From an uncultured Acetatifactor sp. (GTDB lineage: Bacteria > Bacillota > Clostridia > Lachnospirales > Lachnospiraceae), in assembly GCA_949840935.1 (NCBI GenBank), contig CATKXX010000003.1, positions 62,001-126,000 on the forward strand: a stretch of 64,000 bases of DNA, given 5' to 3'. Made by a program: the position numbers and the translations under genes. The notes under the pieces were generated by a model. The model had not been told where the DNA came from. It worked only from the letters and a program-made list of their open reading frames with translations, and did not search any database. How positions within the stretch are numbered: the first letter of the stretch is position 1; every line of letters starts with the position of its first letter. Below, piece after piece: positions 1-8,859 of this stretch.

Positions 1-1068
1 CTGATGGGGCCTGATTTCTTCCGGGCGGTAAAAGAGTGTTATGAGATCCGCTACCCGGAGGTGGTCTTTTCCGACTTTTTGTGGACCATGCGTTCTATCT
101 ATCTGCCCTTATTCCTGACCCTGCGGATGGATGTGCCGAAGGCGGATCTGTATCACTGTGTGGCTACGGGCTACGCGGGGATTCTTGGATGCATGGCGAA
201 GTACAGGCATAGATGCAGCCTTATCATATCGGAGCACGGTATCTACACCAGGGAGCGCGAGGAGGAGCTGATCCGCGCGAAGTGGGTTGAGGGCATTTAT
301 AAGAATATCTGGATCGAACAGTTTAAAAAGATGTCCAGGCTGGCCTACAGCGAGGCGGAGCTGGTGACAAGCCTTTATGAGCACGCAAGGGAGCTGCAGA
401 TAGAGCTGGGCTGCCCGAAGGATATCACCCTGGTGACGCCCAACGGGATTGACGCCTCCAGGTTTGTGGTGACGGAGGATATGAAGCGCACGCTGGAGAC
501 GGATATGATCCATGTGGGCGCGGTGCTGCGCGTCACACCGATCAAGGATGTAAAGACTCTGATCCGCGCCTTTTCCTTTGCGAAGGAAAAGGTTCCCTCG
601 CTGAAGCTCTGGATCATGGGGCCTACGGACGAGGATCCGGAGTACGCGGAGGAATGTATGGAGCTTGTCCAGACCCTGGAGGTAAAGGATGTGGTGTTTA
701 CGGGCAGGATCAATGTGACAGAGTACCTGTGGCAGATGGATATGACGATCCTCACCAGCGTCAGCGAGGGCCAGCCGCTGACCATACTGGAAGGGTATGC
801 GGCGCATAAGCCGGCCATCGCCACTGATGTGGGGAATTGCAGGGGGCTCATATACGGGGAGGGGGATTCCTTTGGGGACGCGGGGATCCTGACCCATGTG
901 ATGAACGTGGAGGAGATCACGGCGGCGATCCTGGAGCTGGCCTACAGCAGGGAAAAGCGCGAGGAAATGGGAGAAAACGGTTATAAGCGTATGATGTCCA
1001 GATATAAAATAGAAGACATGAAGGCCGCGTATCACAAGATTTACCGGGATATCGAGGACTGGAAGTAA
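1..1068 (+). CDS. pelF: PelF-like GT4 glycosyltransferase, 5' end outside window
   Basis: This is the C-terminal part (355 residues) of a retaining GT-B glycosyltransferase. The frame is open to the window edge, and PelF proteins are usually near 500 residues, so the N-terminal domain is missing here. Visible features are SEHGIYTRERE (about residue 79), VTPNGID (about 148) and the GT4 E(x7)E region SEGQPLTILEG (about 258) followed by ATDVGNCRGLI. In the Pel system PelF is the cytosolic enzyme that uses UDP-sugars to polymerise exopolysaccharide, working with the membrane protein PelG. Here pelG follows after 18 bases, which supports the assignment strongly. An ATG at base 4 lies in the middle of the domain and is not the real start. 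Confidence 0.85.
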   Translation: MMGPDFFRAVKECYEIRYPEVVFSDFLWTMRSIYLPLFLTLRMDVPKADLYHCVATGYAGILGCMAKYRHRCSLIISEHGIYTREREEELIRAKWVEGIYKNIWIEQFKKMSRLAYSEAELVTSLYEHARELQIELGCPKDITLVTPNGIDASRFVVTEDMKRTLETDMIHVGAVLRVTPIKDVKTLIRAFSFAKEKVPSLKLWIMGPTDEDPEYAEECMELVQTLEVKDVVFTGRINVTEYLWQMDMTILTSVSEGQPLTILEGYAAHKPAIATDVGNCRGLIYGEGDSFGDAGILTHVMNVEEITAAILELAYSREKREEMGENGYKRMMSRYKIEDMKAAYHKIYRDIEDWK

Positions 1069-1086
1069 GCAGGCCGGGGAGGAAGC

Positions 1087-2556
1087 ATGGCAGGAATAGG
1101 CGTCAGACTGAATCGAATATATGGGAAGGGCAGCATTGCGATGAACCTGCTGGGATTCGGGTACAGCATGATGGTAACCATCGCGCCCATGGTGGTGGTC
1201 ATTGGCAATATTATGCTGATGAGTATTTATCTGGGATATGATAAGCTGGGGTATGCGGACAGGAACCTGTTCTCTGCCACTATATTGTACATTTTCATCT
1301 TTGCCCTGCTGACTGCGGCCCCTTTTAACGCAGTGCTCTCCCGGTATATGTCTGATGTCATATACGAGGAGCAGTATGACGACATCATGCCCTGTTACTA
1401 TACGGGGCTGATGATGAATATCGCCTTAAGCTGCCTGCTGGGGATTCCCTTCTGTATAAGGGAGTATCTGGTGAGCGATGTGGAGCTGCACTTCGTGTTT
1501 ACCGGCTACTGTGGGTATATCGCGCTGGTGCTGGTATTTTATTCTATGCTGTATCTGTCGATCTGTAAGGACTATGCTAAGATATCCATATATTTTTTCG
1601 GAGGGATGGCCTTTGCTTTTCTGGTCGCTGCAGTGCTTGTCCTTGTATTCAATGTGGAGCTGACCTACAGTATGCTGCTGGCGCTGAGCCTTGGCTTTTT
1701 ACTGACGGCGGTGCTGGAAATGTCCACTGTCCGCCGTTACTTTAAGCGGAACAGTAATCGGTATAGAAAGGTATTTCTCTATTTTAAAAAATATTGGAAG
1801 CTGGTGGTGGTAAACACCGGCTATACACTGGGGCTCTATGTCCACAATTTTGTGTTCTGGGACACCAGGATGCAGATGATCGTGGCAGATTCCTTTGTGA
1901 TGGCTCCCATATACGATATGGCTACCTGTCTGGCCATGTTTACGAATATTTCCGCTACTATTATTTTCATTTCCCGGGTGGAAATGTATTTCCATGAGAG
2001 ATACAAGCTGTATTCCGAGGCGGTCACAGGAGGCAGGTGGCAGGATATCCTTAACACCAAGGACAGGATGTTCCGCCAGCTTTCCAGGGAGCTTTTGAAC
2101 CTGGTGCGGATCCAGTTTATCATATCCGTAGTAGTGTATCTGGTGATGATCGTTTTCCTGCCGCGGCTGGGATTTTCCGGCACGACTCTGAGGATATATC
2201 CCTGTCTTGCCGCGGGATACTTTATCCTGTTTGTGATGTATGCGGAGGTCATCTTCCTGTATTATTTCAACGATCTGAACGGGGCCGTCCTGACGGCGGT
2301 GTCCTTTTGTACAGTTACGTTCCTGGGAAGCCTGGTGTCCAGGAACCTGTCGGAGCTGTGGTACGGGATGGGGCTGGTAGTCGGAAGCTTTACGGGGCTT
2401 ACTCTGGCGTATTTCCGGCTTCGCTGGGTGGAGAAGCATCTGGACGAGCACGTGTTCTGCAAGGGTACCCTGTTCCCCATGAACAAGGGGAAGCGGCCCG
2501 AATCGAAGGTTTTTGACAGGAAGGTGCCGAAGAAGGAGGAGAACGCTACAGCCTGA
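1087..2556 (+). CDS. pelG: PelG-like exopolysaccharide membrane transporter
   Basis: A polytopic membrane protein of 489 residues, about 12 hydrophobic segments, opening with MAGIGVRLNRIYGKGS and a first membrane segment rich in Met and Val (about residues 25-50). This N-terminus and length are typical of PelG, a MATE/Wzx-superfamily protein that pairs with PelF to move and polymerise Pel-type polysaccharide across the inner membrane. The gene starts 18 bases after pelF with a GGGGAGGA ribosome binding site, so the two are co-transcribed. The C-terminal 25 residues are basic and probably cytoplasmic. The rest of a classical pel operon (pelA, D, E) is not visible and would have to lie upstream of the window. 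Confidence 0.85.
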   Translation: MAGIGVRLNRIYGKGSIAMNLLGFGYSMMVTIAPMVVVIGNIMLMSIYLGYDKLGYADRNLFSATILYIFIFALLTAAPFNAVLSRYMSDVIYEEQYDDIMPCYYTGLMMNIALSCLLGIPFCIREYLVSDVELHFVFTGYCGYIALVLVFYSMLYLSICKDYAKISIYFFGGMAFAFLVAAVLVLVFNVELTYSMLLALSLGFLLTAVLEMSTVRRYFKRNSNRYRKVFLYFKKYWKLVVVNTGYTLGLYVHNFVFWDTRMQMIVADSFVMAPIYDMATCLAMFTNISATIIFISRVEMYFHERYKLYSEAVTGGRWQDILNTKDRMFRQLSRELLNLVRIQFIISVVVYLVMIVFLPRLGFSGTTLRIYPCLAAGYFILFVMYAEVIFLYYFNDLNGAVLTAVSFCTVTFLGSLVSRNLSELWYGMGLVVGSFTGLTLAYFRLRWVEKHLDEHVFCKGTLFPMNKGKRPESKVFDRKVPKKEENATA

Positions 2557-2597
2557 GAACAGGGCCTGGGCGGAAGATGGAAAGGGGAGGGTTTCAG

Positions 2598-2969
2598 ATG
2601 GAAACAGTGAGGATAGTGGGGACAGTCATGATCGTGCTGAGTGTGCTGCTTCTGGCGGGGAGCTTTCTGGCATATGCCAGGCACAGGCTTACGGAGAATT
2701 TCGGTATGCTCTGGGCAGTCCTGTCGGTGGGGCTTCTGGCCATGGGTGTTATACTGAATGTGGCGGGGGACAGCCTGACAGCGGTGTCCGTGATCGCGAT
2801 TTTACTGGGAGTGGCGCTGGTGGCGGGGCTTTTCGGATTCAGCCAGGCAATCTCCATACTGATCATGAAGAACCAGGAGCTGGCCATGCAGGTATCGCTC
2901 TTAAACCAGGAGAACGAAGGGATTCTCCAGGAGCTTACATCAAAGAAGGAGAAGGAAGCACATGAGTAA
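2598..2969 (+). CDS. DUF2304 family membrane protein
   Basis: A small membrane protein of 123 residues. The start was placed at the ATG at 2598 because AAAGGGGAGGG lies just before it; an in-frame ATG at 2577 has no such site. It has three hydrophobic segments (about residues 5-23, 33-53 and 63-85) and a polar, Glu/Lys/Gln-rich helical tail (about 86-123) with coiled-coil character. This layout fits DUF2304, a family usually encoded next to DPM1-like GT2 enzymes in polysaccharide clusters, and such an enzyme starts at 4232. Its likely role is as a membrane partner or anchor in polyprenyl-phosphate sugar transfer; that is inference. Its end overlaps the next gene by 8 bases. Confidence 0.75.
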   Translation: METVRIVGTVMIVLSVLLLAGSFLAYARHRLTENFGMLWAVLSVGLLAMGVILNVAGDSLTAVSVIAILLGVALVAGLFGFSQAISILIMKNQELAMQVSLLNQENEGILQELTSKKEKEAHE

Positions 2970-4173
2970 GAGTATCCTCTTTGTGATGAACACATTGGGG
3001 CATGCGGGGGCAGAGACAGCCCTGTTAGAGCTGCTGGGAAGGCTGGAGGGTTCCTGTGAGATCGATCTCTATGTGCTGATGGGGCAGGGAGAGCTGGTGG
3101 ATAAGCTGCCTCCCGGGGTTCACCTGCTGAACCGGCGTTTTAACAGCAGCTCCGTGCTCTCGGGCAGGGGCCGCCTGTGTATGGCGGGGACGGTTCTACG
3201 GGCGCTTGTCCGCCGCGGCACGGGCATCTGCCTGTTCCCTTATCTGTGTCGGGGGCTGTGGGAAATGTTGAAAAAGGGCAGGGTCAGGCCGGATAAGCTG
3301 CTGTGGAGGGTGTTGTCGGACGGCGGGCTGCGGATCCGGAAGGAATACGACCTGGCGGTGGCCTTCCTGGAGGGAGGGGCCTCCTACTATGTGGCGGATC
3401 ATGTAAAGGCAGGAAAGAAGGCAGCCTTTATACATATTGATTACGAGCAGGCAGGCTATACCAGGCGGCTTGACAGGGACTGTTATCTGCAGTTTGACGC
3501 CCTGTTTCCGGTGGCGGAGGAAATAAAGGAGAGGTTTTTGCAGGCCTATCCGGAATGCGCGGACAGGACGGCGGTCTTCCACAATATGATCAACAGGGAC
3601 ATGATCCTGGAGCAGGCGCAAAAGGGCGGGGGCTTTACGGACGGCTACAGCGGCACGCGGATACTGACTGTGGGAAGGCTGACCAGGCAGAAGGCTTACC
3701 CTGTGGCCATTGAGGCGATGAAGCTGTTAAAGGACAGCGGATTGAGGGCCAGATGGTATGTGCTGGGAGAGGGGGAGGAGCGGCGCGCCCTGGAGAAAAA
3801 GATAGCGGAGTGCGGCCTGGAGGAGGATTTTATCCTGATGGGAGCGGTGGAGAACCCTTTCCCTTATTACCGCCAGACGGATCTGTATGTCCACGCCACA
3901 GGCTTTGAGGGAAAGAGCATTGCCATCCAGGAGGCCCAGGTACTGGGGTGTGCCATCATAGCCTCCAACTGTACGGGCAACAGGGAACAGATCGTCCATG
4001 GGGAGGACGGGATCTTATGTGAGCTTTCTCCCCGGGCTGTGCGGGATGCAGTCCTGGAGCTGCTCGGCGACGGGGAGCTGCGGGGCAGGCTTAAGGCTGC
4101 CGCAGCCTGCAAGAGGATTGCTTACGAGGAGGATCTCAGGCTTTTGACGCAGCTGTTAGAGACAGCTCCTTAG
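2962..4173 (+). CDS. GT4-family glycosyltransferase
   Basis: A 403-residue GT-B fold glycosyltransferase with no signal peptide. The N-terminal half begins ILFVMNTLGHAGAETALLEL, the glycine-rich acceptor-side loop of GT4 enzymes. The nucleotide-sugar domain has ILTVGRLTRQKAYPVAIEA (about residue 230) and the E(x7)E-type region FEGKSIAIQEAQVLG (about 315). It overlaps the DUF2304 gene by 8 bases and is translated from an AAGGAGAAGGAAG site inside it. Its place between PelG and a GT2 enzyme suggests it adds a side sugar or a linker sugar to the exopolysaccharide; the donor and acceptor cannot be read from the sequence. Confidence 0.85.
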   Translation: MSKSILFVMNTLGHAGAETALLELLGRLEGSCEIDLYVLMGQGELVDKLPPGVHLLNRRFNSSSVLSGRGRLCMAGTVLRALVRRGTGICLFPYLCRGLWEMLKKGRVRPDKLLWRVLSDGGLRIRKEYDLAVAFLEGGASYYVADHVKAGKKAAFIHIDYEQAGYTRRLDRDCYLQFDALFPVAEEIKERFLQAYPECADRTAVFHNMINRDMILEQAQKGGGFTDGYSGTRILTVGRLTRQKAYPVAIEAMKLLKDSGLRARWYVLGEGEERRALEKKIAECGLEEDFILMGAVENPFPYYRQTDLYVHATGFEGKSIAIQEAQVLGCAIIASNCTGNREQIVHGEDGILCELSPRAVRDAVLELLGDGELRGRLKAAAACKRIAYEEDLRLLTQLLETAP

Positions 4174-4231
4174 CCGGGAATCAGGCGGCGGATGGGCACG
4201 GGCCCTGTACGCTGTATCAGAAAAGGGAGAG

Positions 4232-5023
4232 ATGGGTGTGAAATACGGGGAACAGAAGGATTTGCTGATCATCATGCCGGCGTACAATGAAGAACGGAAT
4301 ATTCCGGAGGTATTGAAACAGCTCTCGGCGCCGGAAATCAGGGAGATAGCGGATATACTGGTGATGAACGACGCGTCATCGGATTCCACAAACTGGATCG
4401 TGAAGAAGCGGGGCTTTAAGCTTGTGACCAATGTGTTTAACCTGGGATACGGAAGCGCGATACAGCTGGGATATAAGTATGCGATCCGCAGGAAGTATAA
4501 GTATATCATCCAGATGGATTCCGACGGCCAGCACGATGTCTGCAATATCCCAAAGATGTACGAGGCTCTGATGACGCCGGGTGAGGACGGCGAGTGCCCT
4601 GACATTGTGCTGGGTTCGCGGTTCATGGAGGGCAGCGGGGAATTTCCCGTGTCGGCGTCCAAGAGAGTGGCCTACGCCTTGTTCCGGCTCTGCATCAGGA
4701 TAGCCACGGGGCGCAGGATATCGGATCCCACTACGGGATTACAGGGGCTCAGCTGCAGGGCGGCGCTGTATTATTCCAAATTCGGCAACTTTGACAATAA
4801 ATATCCCGATGCCAATATGCTGATCCAGATGCTTCTGCTGGGGTATCATGTGGTGGAGATGCCTGCGGTCATGCACAACAGGGGCTATGGCGTCAGTATG
4901 CATTCCGGCCTGAAGCCCTTTGTCTATATGTTCCGCATGATGTTTTCCATACTGGCGGTAGTATTCCGCATCAAGGTGCTGCACATCGGGACGGGGGAGA
5001 AGAAGGATGATATTTTTTTCTAG
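4232..5023 (+). CDS. GT2 glycosyltransferase, dolichol/polyprenyl-phosphate type
   Basis: A 263-residue GT-A fold enzyme. It has LLIIMPAYNEERNIPEVL at the N-terminus, MNDASSDST (about residue 46) and QMDSDGQHD (about 91), the metal and UDP-binding Asp region, then DPTTGLQGLS (about 165). This is the DPM1/PglD-like branch of GT2, which loads a sugar onto a polyprenyl phosphate. There are no C-terminal membrane helices, so the DUF2304 protein encoded at 2598 is the obvious membrane partner; the two families are commonly found together. The 3' end overlaps the DUF4832 gene by 17 bases, indicating one operon. Confidence 0.82.
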   Translation: MGVKYGEQKDLLIIMPAYNEERNIPEVLKQLSAPEIREIADILVMNDASSDSTNWIVKKRGFKLVTNVFNLGYGSAIQLGYKYAIRRKYKYIIQMDSDGQHDVCNIPKMYEALMTPGEDGECPDIVLGSRFMEGSGEFPVSASKRVAYALFRLCIRIATGRRISDPTTGLQGLSCRAALYYSKFGNFDNKYPDANMLIQMLLLGYHVVEMPAVMHNRGYGVSMHSGLKPFVYMFRMMFSILAVVFRIKVLHIGTGEKKDDIFF

Positions 5024-6266
5024 GCGGAGCGGGACGGCCTTCCGGCAGGGCGTCTTCCGGGAGGCGCCAGGGGATGTGCAAAACCCCGGGAGAGGCTGGT
5101 ATCATATTTATACCTATGACCTGAAGGAGGGCACGGGCTGCGACCTTCCGCCGGTTTTCTGTGAGGGGGAATCCCTTGCGCTGGTGAGGATCGATATCGG
5201 CGGATACCGGGAGCAGGACATAGACGAGGAGGGGCTGGCCCTGCTGGACAGGATTCTGGGCAGCTTTGCAGAAGGCGGCAGGGAGATGATCCTGCGGATC
5301 GTATACGACACTGAGGGAAAGGGAATGGAGCATGAGCCGTCCCTGTTCTCCCAGGTCAGGCGGCATATGGAGCAGCTTTCCCCCCTTCTGTTAAAGTATA
5401 GCCGATCCATATTTGTATACCAGGGGCTGCTGGTGGGAAGCTGGGGAGAGCTGCATACCTCAAAGTTTGTGTCGGAAAAGTATCTGCGGCAGCTGTGGGA
5501 GACTTTTTGTACCCTGACGGAGGGAAGGCTGCGGACAGCGCTGAGAAAGCCTGTGCAGTGCCGCCTGGTGCAGCGCTGTGAGGGAACGGTGGAGAGGGGC
5601 ATTGGCTGCTTTGACGATGCCATCTTTTCCTCGGAGACCCACATGGGCACTTTCGGTATCCGGGAGAAGCGGGAGGCGGGCTGGGGGGAGCCCTGGCGCC
5701 GGGAGGACGAGCTTTTGTTCCTGGAGCAGCTTGCACAGAGCGTCCCCTTCGGAGGCGAGGCCCTGAGCGGGGAGGAAGGCATGAAGGCGGAGGATACGGT
5801 GAGGCGGCTTGGACGGCTTCATGTCAGTTATTTAAACTGTGTCCACGAGGAGGAAAGGCTCGCCCGGTGGCGGGAAACGGAATACGCTCCCGGCGTGAGC
5901 CTGTATGACTATATAGGGGCCCATCTGGGCTATCGCTTTGTGGTGGAGAAGGTATCCTGTGAGAGAAAGGGGAAGGCAGTCTCCCTGATGGTGAAGATTG
6001 TTAACCGTGGGTTTGCCTGCTGCGGAGAAGACCTGCAGTTTGTTTTATGCCTGCGGCAGAAAGAAGGGGAAAGTCTGATCGTCCGGGACTGTGGGCTGGG
6101 GGAATTGGAGAGCGGCAGAAGCATGACGCTGCAGATTCCCCTGGAGGAGCGGCGGGAAGGGCTTGGCCTCTACGGAAAGCTGCAGCGTGTGAGAGATCAA
6201 AGGGAAATCCGCTTTGCCAACCAGGGGGCCGATCCCCGGGGGCTGCTGTTAGGGAGCTTCTCCTAG
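5007..6266 (+). CDS. DUF4832-family protein without signal peptide
   Basis: A 419-residue protein related to DUF4832/DUF4874 proteins, a glycoside-hydrolase-like group of unknown substrate. Visible landmarks are NPGRGWYHIYTYDL (about 25-38), LVRIDIGGYRE (about 60), ILRIVYDTEGKGMEHEP (about 93), FVYQGLLVGSWGELHTSKF (about 133-151) and LGYRFVVEK (about 311), after which a beta-rich C-terminal domain follows. The WGELH glutamate is a candidate catalytic residue (inference). No signal peptide is seen with the start at 5007, which overlaps the GT2 gene. The gene at 6276 on the other strand is a clear paralog. The locus suggests a role in processing the Pel-like polymer, comparable in position to the PelA hydrolase. 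Confidence 0.7.
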   Translation: MIFFSRRSGTAFRQGVFREAPGDVQNPGRGWYHIYTYDLKEGTGCDLPPVFCEGESLALVRIDIGGYREQDIDEEGLALLDRILGSFAEGGREMILRIVYDTEGKGMEHEPSLFSQVRRHMEQLSPLLLKYSRSIFVYQGLLVGSWGELHTSKFVSEKYLRQLWETFCTLTEGRLRTALRKPVQCRLVQRCEGTVERGIGCFDDAIFSSETHMGTFGIREKREAGWGEPWRREDELLFLEQLAQSVPFGGEALSGEEGMKAEDTVRRLGRLHVSYLNCVHEEERLARWRETEYAPGVSLYDYIGAHLGYRFVVEKVSCERKGKAVSLMVKIVNRGFACCGEDLQFVLCLRQKEGESLIVRDCGLGELESGRSMTLQIPLEERREGLGLYGKLQRVRDQREIRFANQGADPRGLLLGSFS

Positions 6267-6275
6267 GGGCTGCTG

Positions 6276-7658
6276 TTAAGGGGCTTTGATCAAAAGAGTC
6301 CCCAGCAGATAACCGTATTCAGCCGGTTCCAGGTCGTTTCCGTAGAGGATCGTCTCGCCAAAGGTTTCATCCGTGGTCTGCCAGTACAGCTCATAGGCGC
6401 CGGCGGGATACTCCTCTACAGCCAGGGGCACATCCAGGTATGTGGTCTCACCGCTTGCCAGACAGGAGGAATCCTCCTCCAGGGGGATGGTGACGGTTTC
6501 CCCTGTCTGCGTCTCCCGCAGTGTGAGGCAAAGGGAAAAGCCCCTGTAGCTACGGGAAAATCCTGTGTTTTCGATGCCCACGCGAAGGAAAATCCGCCCT
6601 TCGATATAGTCCCGCACCAGCTCCGAGGAGCGCAGGACGAAGCGGTAGCCTAAGTGGTTGCGGATATAATCGTATCCGGTCACGCCATAGAAGGCGTCAT
6701 CCCCGGTGTAAACGGTTTCCTTCCATTTATTCAGCACCGCCGGGTCGTGGACGCTGTTCAGATAGGACACATGCATCAGCCTCATATCGGCAATGGCGTT
6801 GTCCAGGTCATTATAAGGATTATCGATGATCGCTTCGCCGCCGTTGGGCACCGTCTGGCAGAGGACATCTTGGAAGGCCAGCTCTTCCTCCCGGGGGCGG
6901 CTGTAGGTTCCGGTGTCGTTGCCGGTGCCGAACATGCCGTCGTTGAACAGCCCCAGGCGGTGCAGATAGGGGCTTTCAGGAAGCTGCGAAAGTTCCTCGT
7001 AGTTGTCCGCGCCGGTGATGGTTCTCCACTGATAGGGCGTGCGGACGGCCAGATAGATGGAAGGGTCAGCAGTCTCCGCCAGCTTCGCGGCCAGCTGCTG
7101 CATATCCTCGGGGGAGGCATAATTGGTATGGTGCATCTCCCCGTTATTCCCGGTGAAAAGGCCCTGCAGCATCAGGATATGGTCAGCGTACTGATTGTAG
7201 ACGGGAGCGGCCTGCTCCATATGCCGGAGAAGCATGGAGATGTCCCCGGGTTCCGCCTCCAGCGCCCTGCCGTCCCAGTCGTAGATGAACCGAAGCAGCA
7301 GGCTGTAATCCGTGCTGCACCAGGCGGACAGGATGGTGTCCAGCTGGGACAGAGCAGTCTCGGTGAGCTCCTGATCCCGGAAGCGGCAGAGGTTGATCTG
7401 TACCTGCACGATCCGTTCCACCGTCTGGGAGGTTTCGGGATCCGGTACGTTGGGGACATCTTCGGGGGAGGCGTAGGCAACCTCATCCTTTAAGACATAG
7501 CCGTAGATATGATAGTAGCCGATATAGGGATTATCCAGGTACTCCGTGCTTTCGATGTATTCCGCCGGAGTGTAGGTAAGGTTTAAGGCGTTAAGCTGCT
7601 GTATGTTTGCCGCGAGGAAGGAAAAGATCAGCGCGGCGACGGTAATGGGATTCTTCAT
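6276..7658 (-). CDS. DUF4832-family protein with signal sequence
   Basis: A 460-residue paralog of the protein encoded at 5007, on the opposite strand and tail to tail with it (9 bases between stops). The ATG at 7658 was chosen over one 8 codons upstream because AAAGGA lies at the right distance. Residues about 5-24 form a hydrophobic signal or anchor (ITVAALIFSFLAANI) with no lipobox Cys. The shared landmarks are YIGYYHIYGYVLKDE (about 44), LLLRFIYDWDGRALEAEP (about 120), LMLQGLFTGNNGEMHHTNY (about 158-176) and LGYRFVLRSSEL. This copy would act outside the membrane. The function is not known; an exopolysaccharide hydrolase or binding role is inferred from family and position. Confidence 0.7.
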   Translation of the reverse strand: MKNPITVAALIFSFLAANIQQLNALNLTYTPAEYIESTEYLDNPYIGYYHIYGYVLKDEVAYASPEDVPNVPDPETSQTVERIVQVQINLCRFRDQELTETALSQLDTILSAWCSTDYSLLLRFIYDWDGRALEAEPGDISMLLRHMEQAAPVYNQYADHILMLQGLFTGNNGEMHHTNYASPEDMQQLAAKLAETADPSIYLAVRTPYQWRTITGADNYEELSQLPESPYLHRLGLFNDGMFGTGNDTGTYSRPREEELAFQDVLCQTVPNGGEAIIDNPYNDLDNAIADMRLMHVSYLNSVHDPAVLNKWKETVYTGDDAFYGVTGYDYIRNHLGYRFVLRSSELVRDYIEGRIFLRVGIENTGFSRSYRGFSLCLTLRETQTGETVTIPLEEDSSCLASGETTYLDVPLAVEEYPAGAYELYWQTTDETFGETILYGNDLEPAEYGYLLGTLLIKAP

Positions 7659-7752
7659 GGAGATTCCTTTCTGTCCTTTCATCAGTTATGGTCATAATTA
7701 TAATAGGAATGCCGCGAAGCTGCAACCGAAAAATGGAATGGGGAGGCGCCTG

Positions 7753-8859
7753 ATGACTCAGAAAAAAAATGGTGTGAAAAGAATATGCTTCTTTTCCGGA
7801 GATATTACCAGGGGGGGCGGTACGGAGAGCGTTGCCACACTGCTGGCCAACGCGCTGTGGGAGCAGGGGAAATATGAAATCCTGTTCTTAAGCCTGGTGG
7901 AGCAGCGGGATACGCCCTTCTTCCCCCTGCGCCCCGGAATAGAGAGGTACCATCTGGCGGAGCGGTGGATCCGGCCCGGGCCGGGGTATCTGGCGTTGCT
8001 GCCAAAGCTTGGGCGTTTCCTGAAAACCAGGCAGGTGGACATACTGGTAGATATCGATATTGTGCTGGACAGCCTGTCCCTGGCCGTAAGGGGCCGGAGC
8101 GGGCCTAAGGTAATCTCCTGGGGGCATTTCAGCTATTATTTTGAACAGGAGAGCCTGTACCGCCGCCTGATACTGCGCCTGGGGGCAAGGCTGGCGGATT
8201 ACTGTGTGACCATCAGCCGGGAGAATTACCGTTGTTATCAGGAACACCTGCACCGCACCAGTGCCCTGAGAGTCATCTATAATCCTGCGGTGACCGAGAA
8301 GCGGGAGAAGGCCGTACAGAAGGAGGATTTCATCTTCTGGGTGGGGCGGCTGACCGAGATCAAGGGCGTGGACTATCTTGCGGAGACGGCGGACAGGGTG
8401 CTGCGCGGGCTGCCCCACTGGAAATGGCTGGTGGCGGGGGACGGGGAGGAGAGGGAATGGCTGGAGCGATACATCGCGGATCACGGGCTGGAGGGAAGGC
8501 TTGTGCTCTTAGGCAGGGTGGACGACCTGTGGCCTTATTATGAAAGGGCCCGGATCTATGTCCTGACTTCCCATTCCGAGGGGCTTCCCATGTGCCTCCT
8601 GGAGGCTAAGGGGCATGGACTGCCCTGCGTCAGCTTTGACATTCAGACCGGCCCCGGGGAAATCATCCGGGACGGCGTCAACGGCTATCTGGTGGAGGCT
8701 TACGACTGCTGGGAAATGGCGGAGAGGATTGTGGAGCTGGCATCGGATGAGGGGCTCAGAGAGGAGTTTTCCCGGAATGCGGAGCTGGACATGGAGAAAT
8801 TTGACCTGGAACAGATCCTTAAGAGTTGGAATGAGGTTTTTGAGAGCTTATGCGGATAA
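7753..8859 (+). CDS. GT4-family glycosyltransferase
   Basis: A 368-residue GT-B enzyme. The start at 7753 has GGGGAGG seven bases upstream; the open frame extends 50 codons further back but those codons overlap the start of the divergent DUF4832 gene and lack a ribosome site. The N-terminus reads RICFFSGDITRGGGTESVA, the acceptor-side loop of GT4 enzymes. FWVGRLTEIKGVDYL (about 195) and SHSEGLPMCLLEAKGHGLP (about 275) form the nucleotide-sugar domain with E(x7)E. It overlaps the Wzx-like gene by 10 bases, so transfer and flipping are translationally coupled. The sugar is not predictable. Confidence 0.85.
   Translation: MTQKKNGVKRICFFSGDITRGGGTESVATLLANALWEQGKYEILFLSLVEQRDTPFFPLRPGIERYHLAERWIRPGPGYLALLPKLGRFLKTRQVDILVDIDIVLDSLSLAVRGRSGPKVISWGHFSYYFEQESLYRRLILRLGARLADYCVTISRENYRCYQEHLHRTSALRVIYNPAVTEKREKAVQKEDFIFWVGRLTEIKGVDYLAETADRVLRGLPHWKWLVAGDGEEREWLERYIADHGLEGRLVLLGRVDDLWPYYERARIYVLTSHSEGLPMCLLEAKGHGLPCVSFDIQTGPGEIIRDGVNGYLVEAYDCWEMAERIVELASDEGLREEFSRNAELDMEKFDLEQILKSWNEVFESLCG

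Noticed and set aside
109..1035. Long - strand frame opposite PelF
   Set aside because: It is a shadow of the PelF reading frame, with His/Arg/Gln-rich composition and no recognisable motif.
6654..7493. Long + strand frame (279 codons) opposite the DUF4832 gene
   Set aside because: It is antisense to a gene with clear family motifs, lacks a ribosome site and reads as low-complexity GC-rich sequence.
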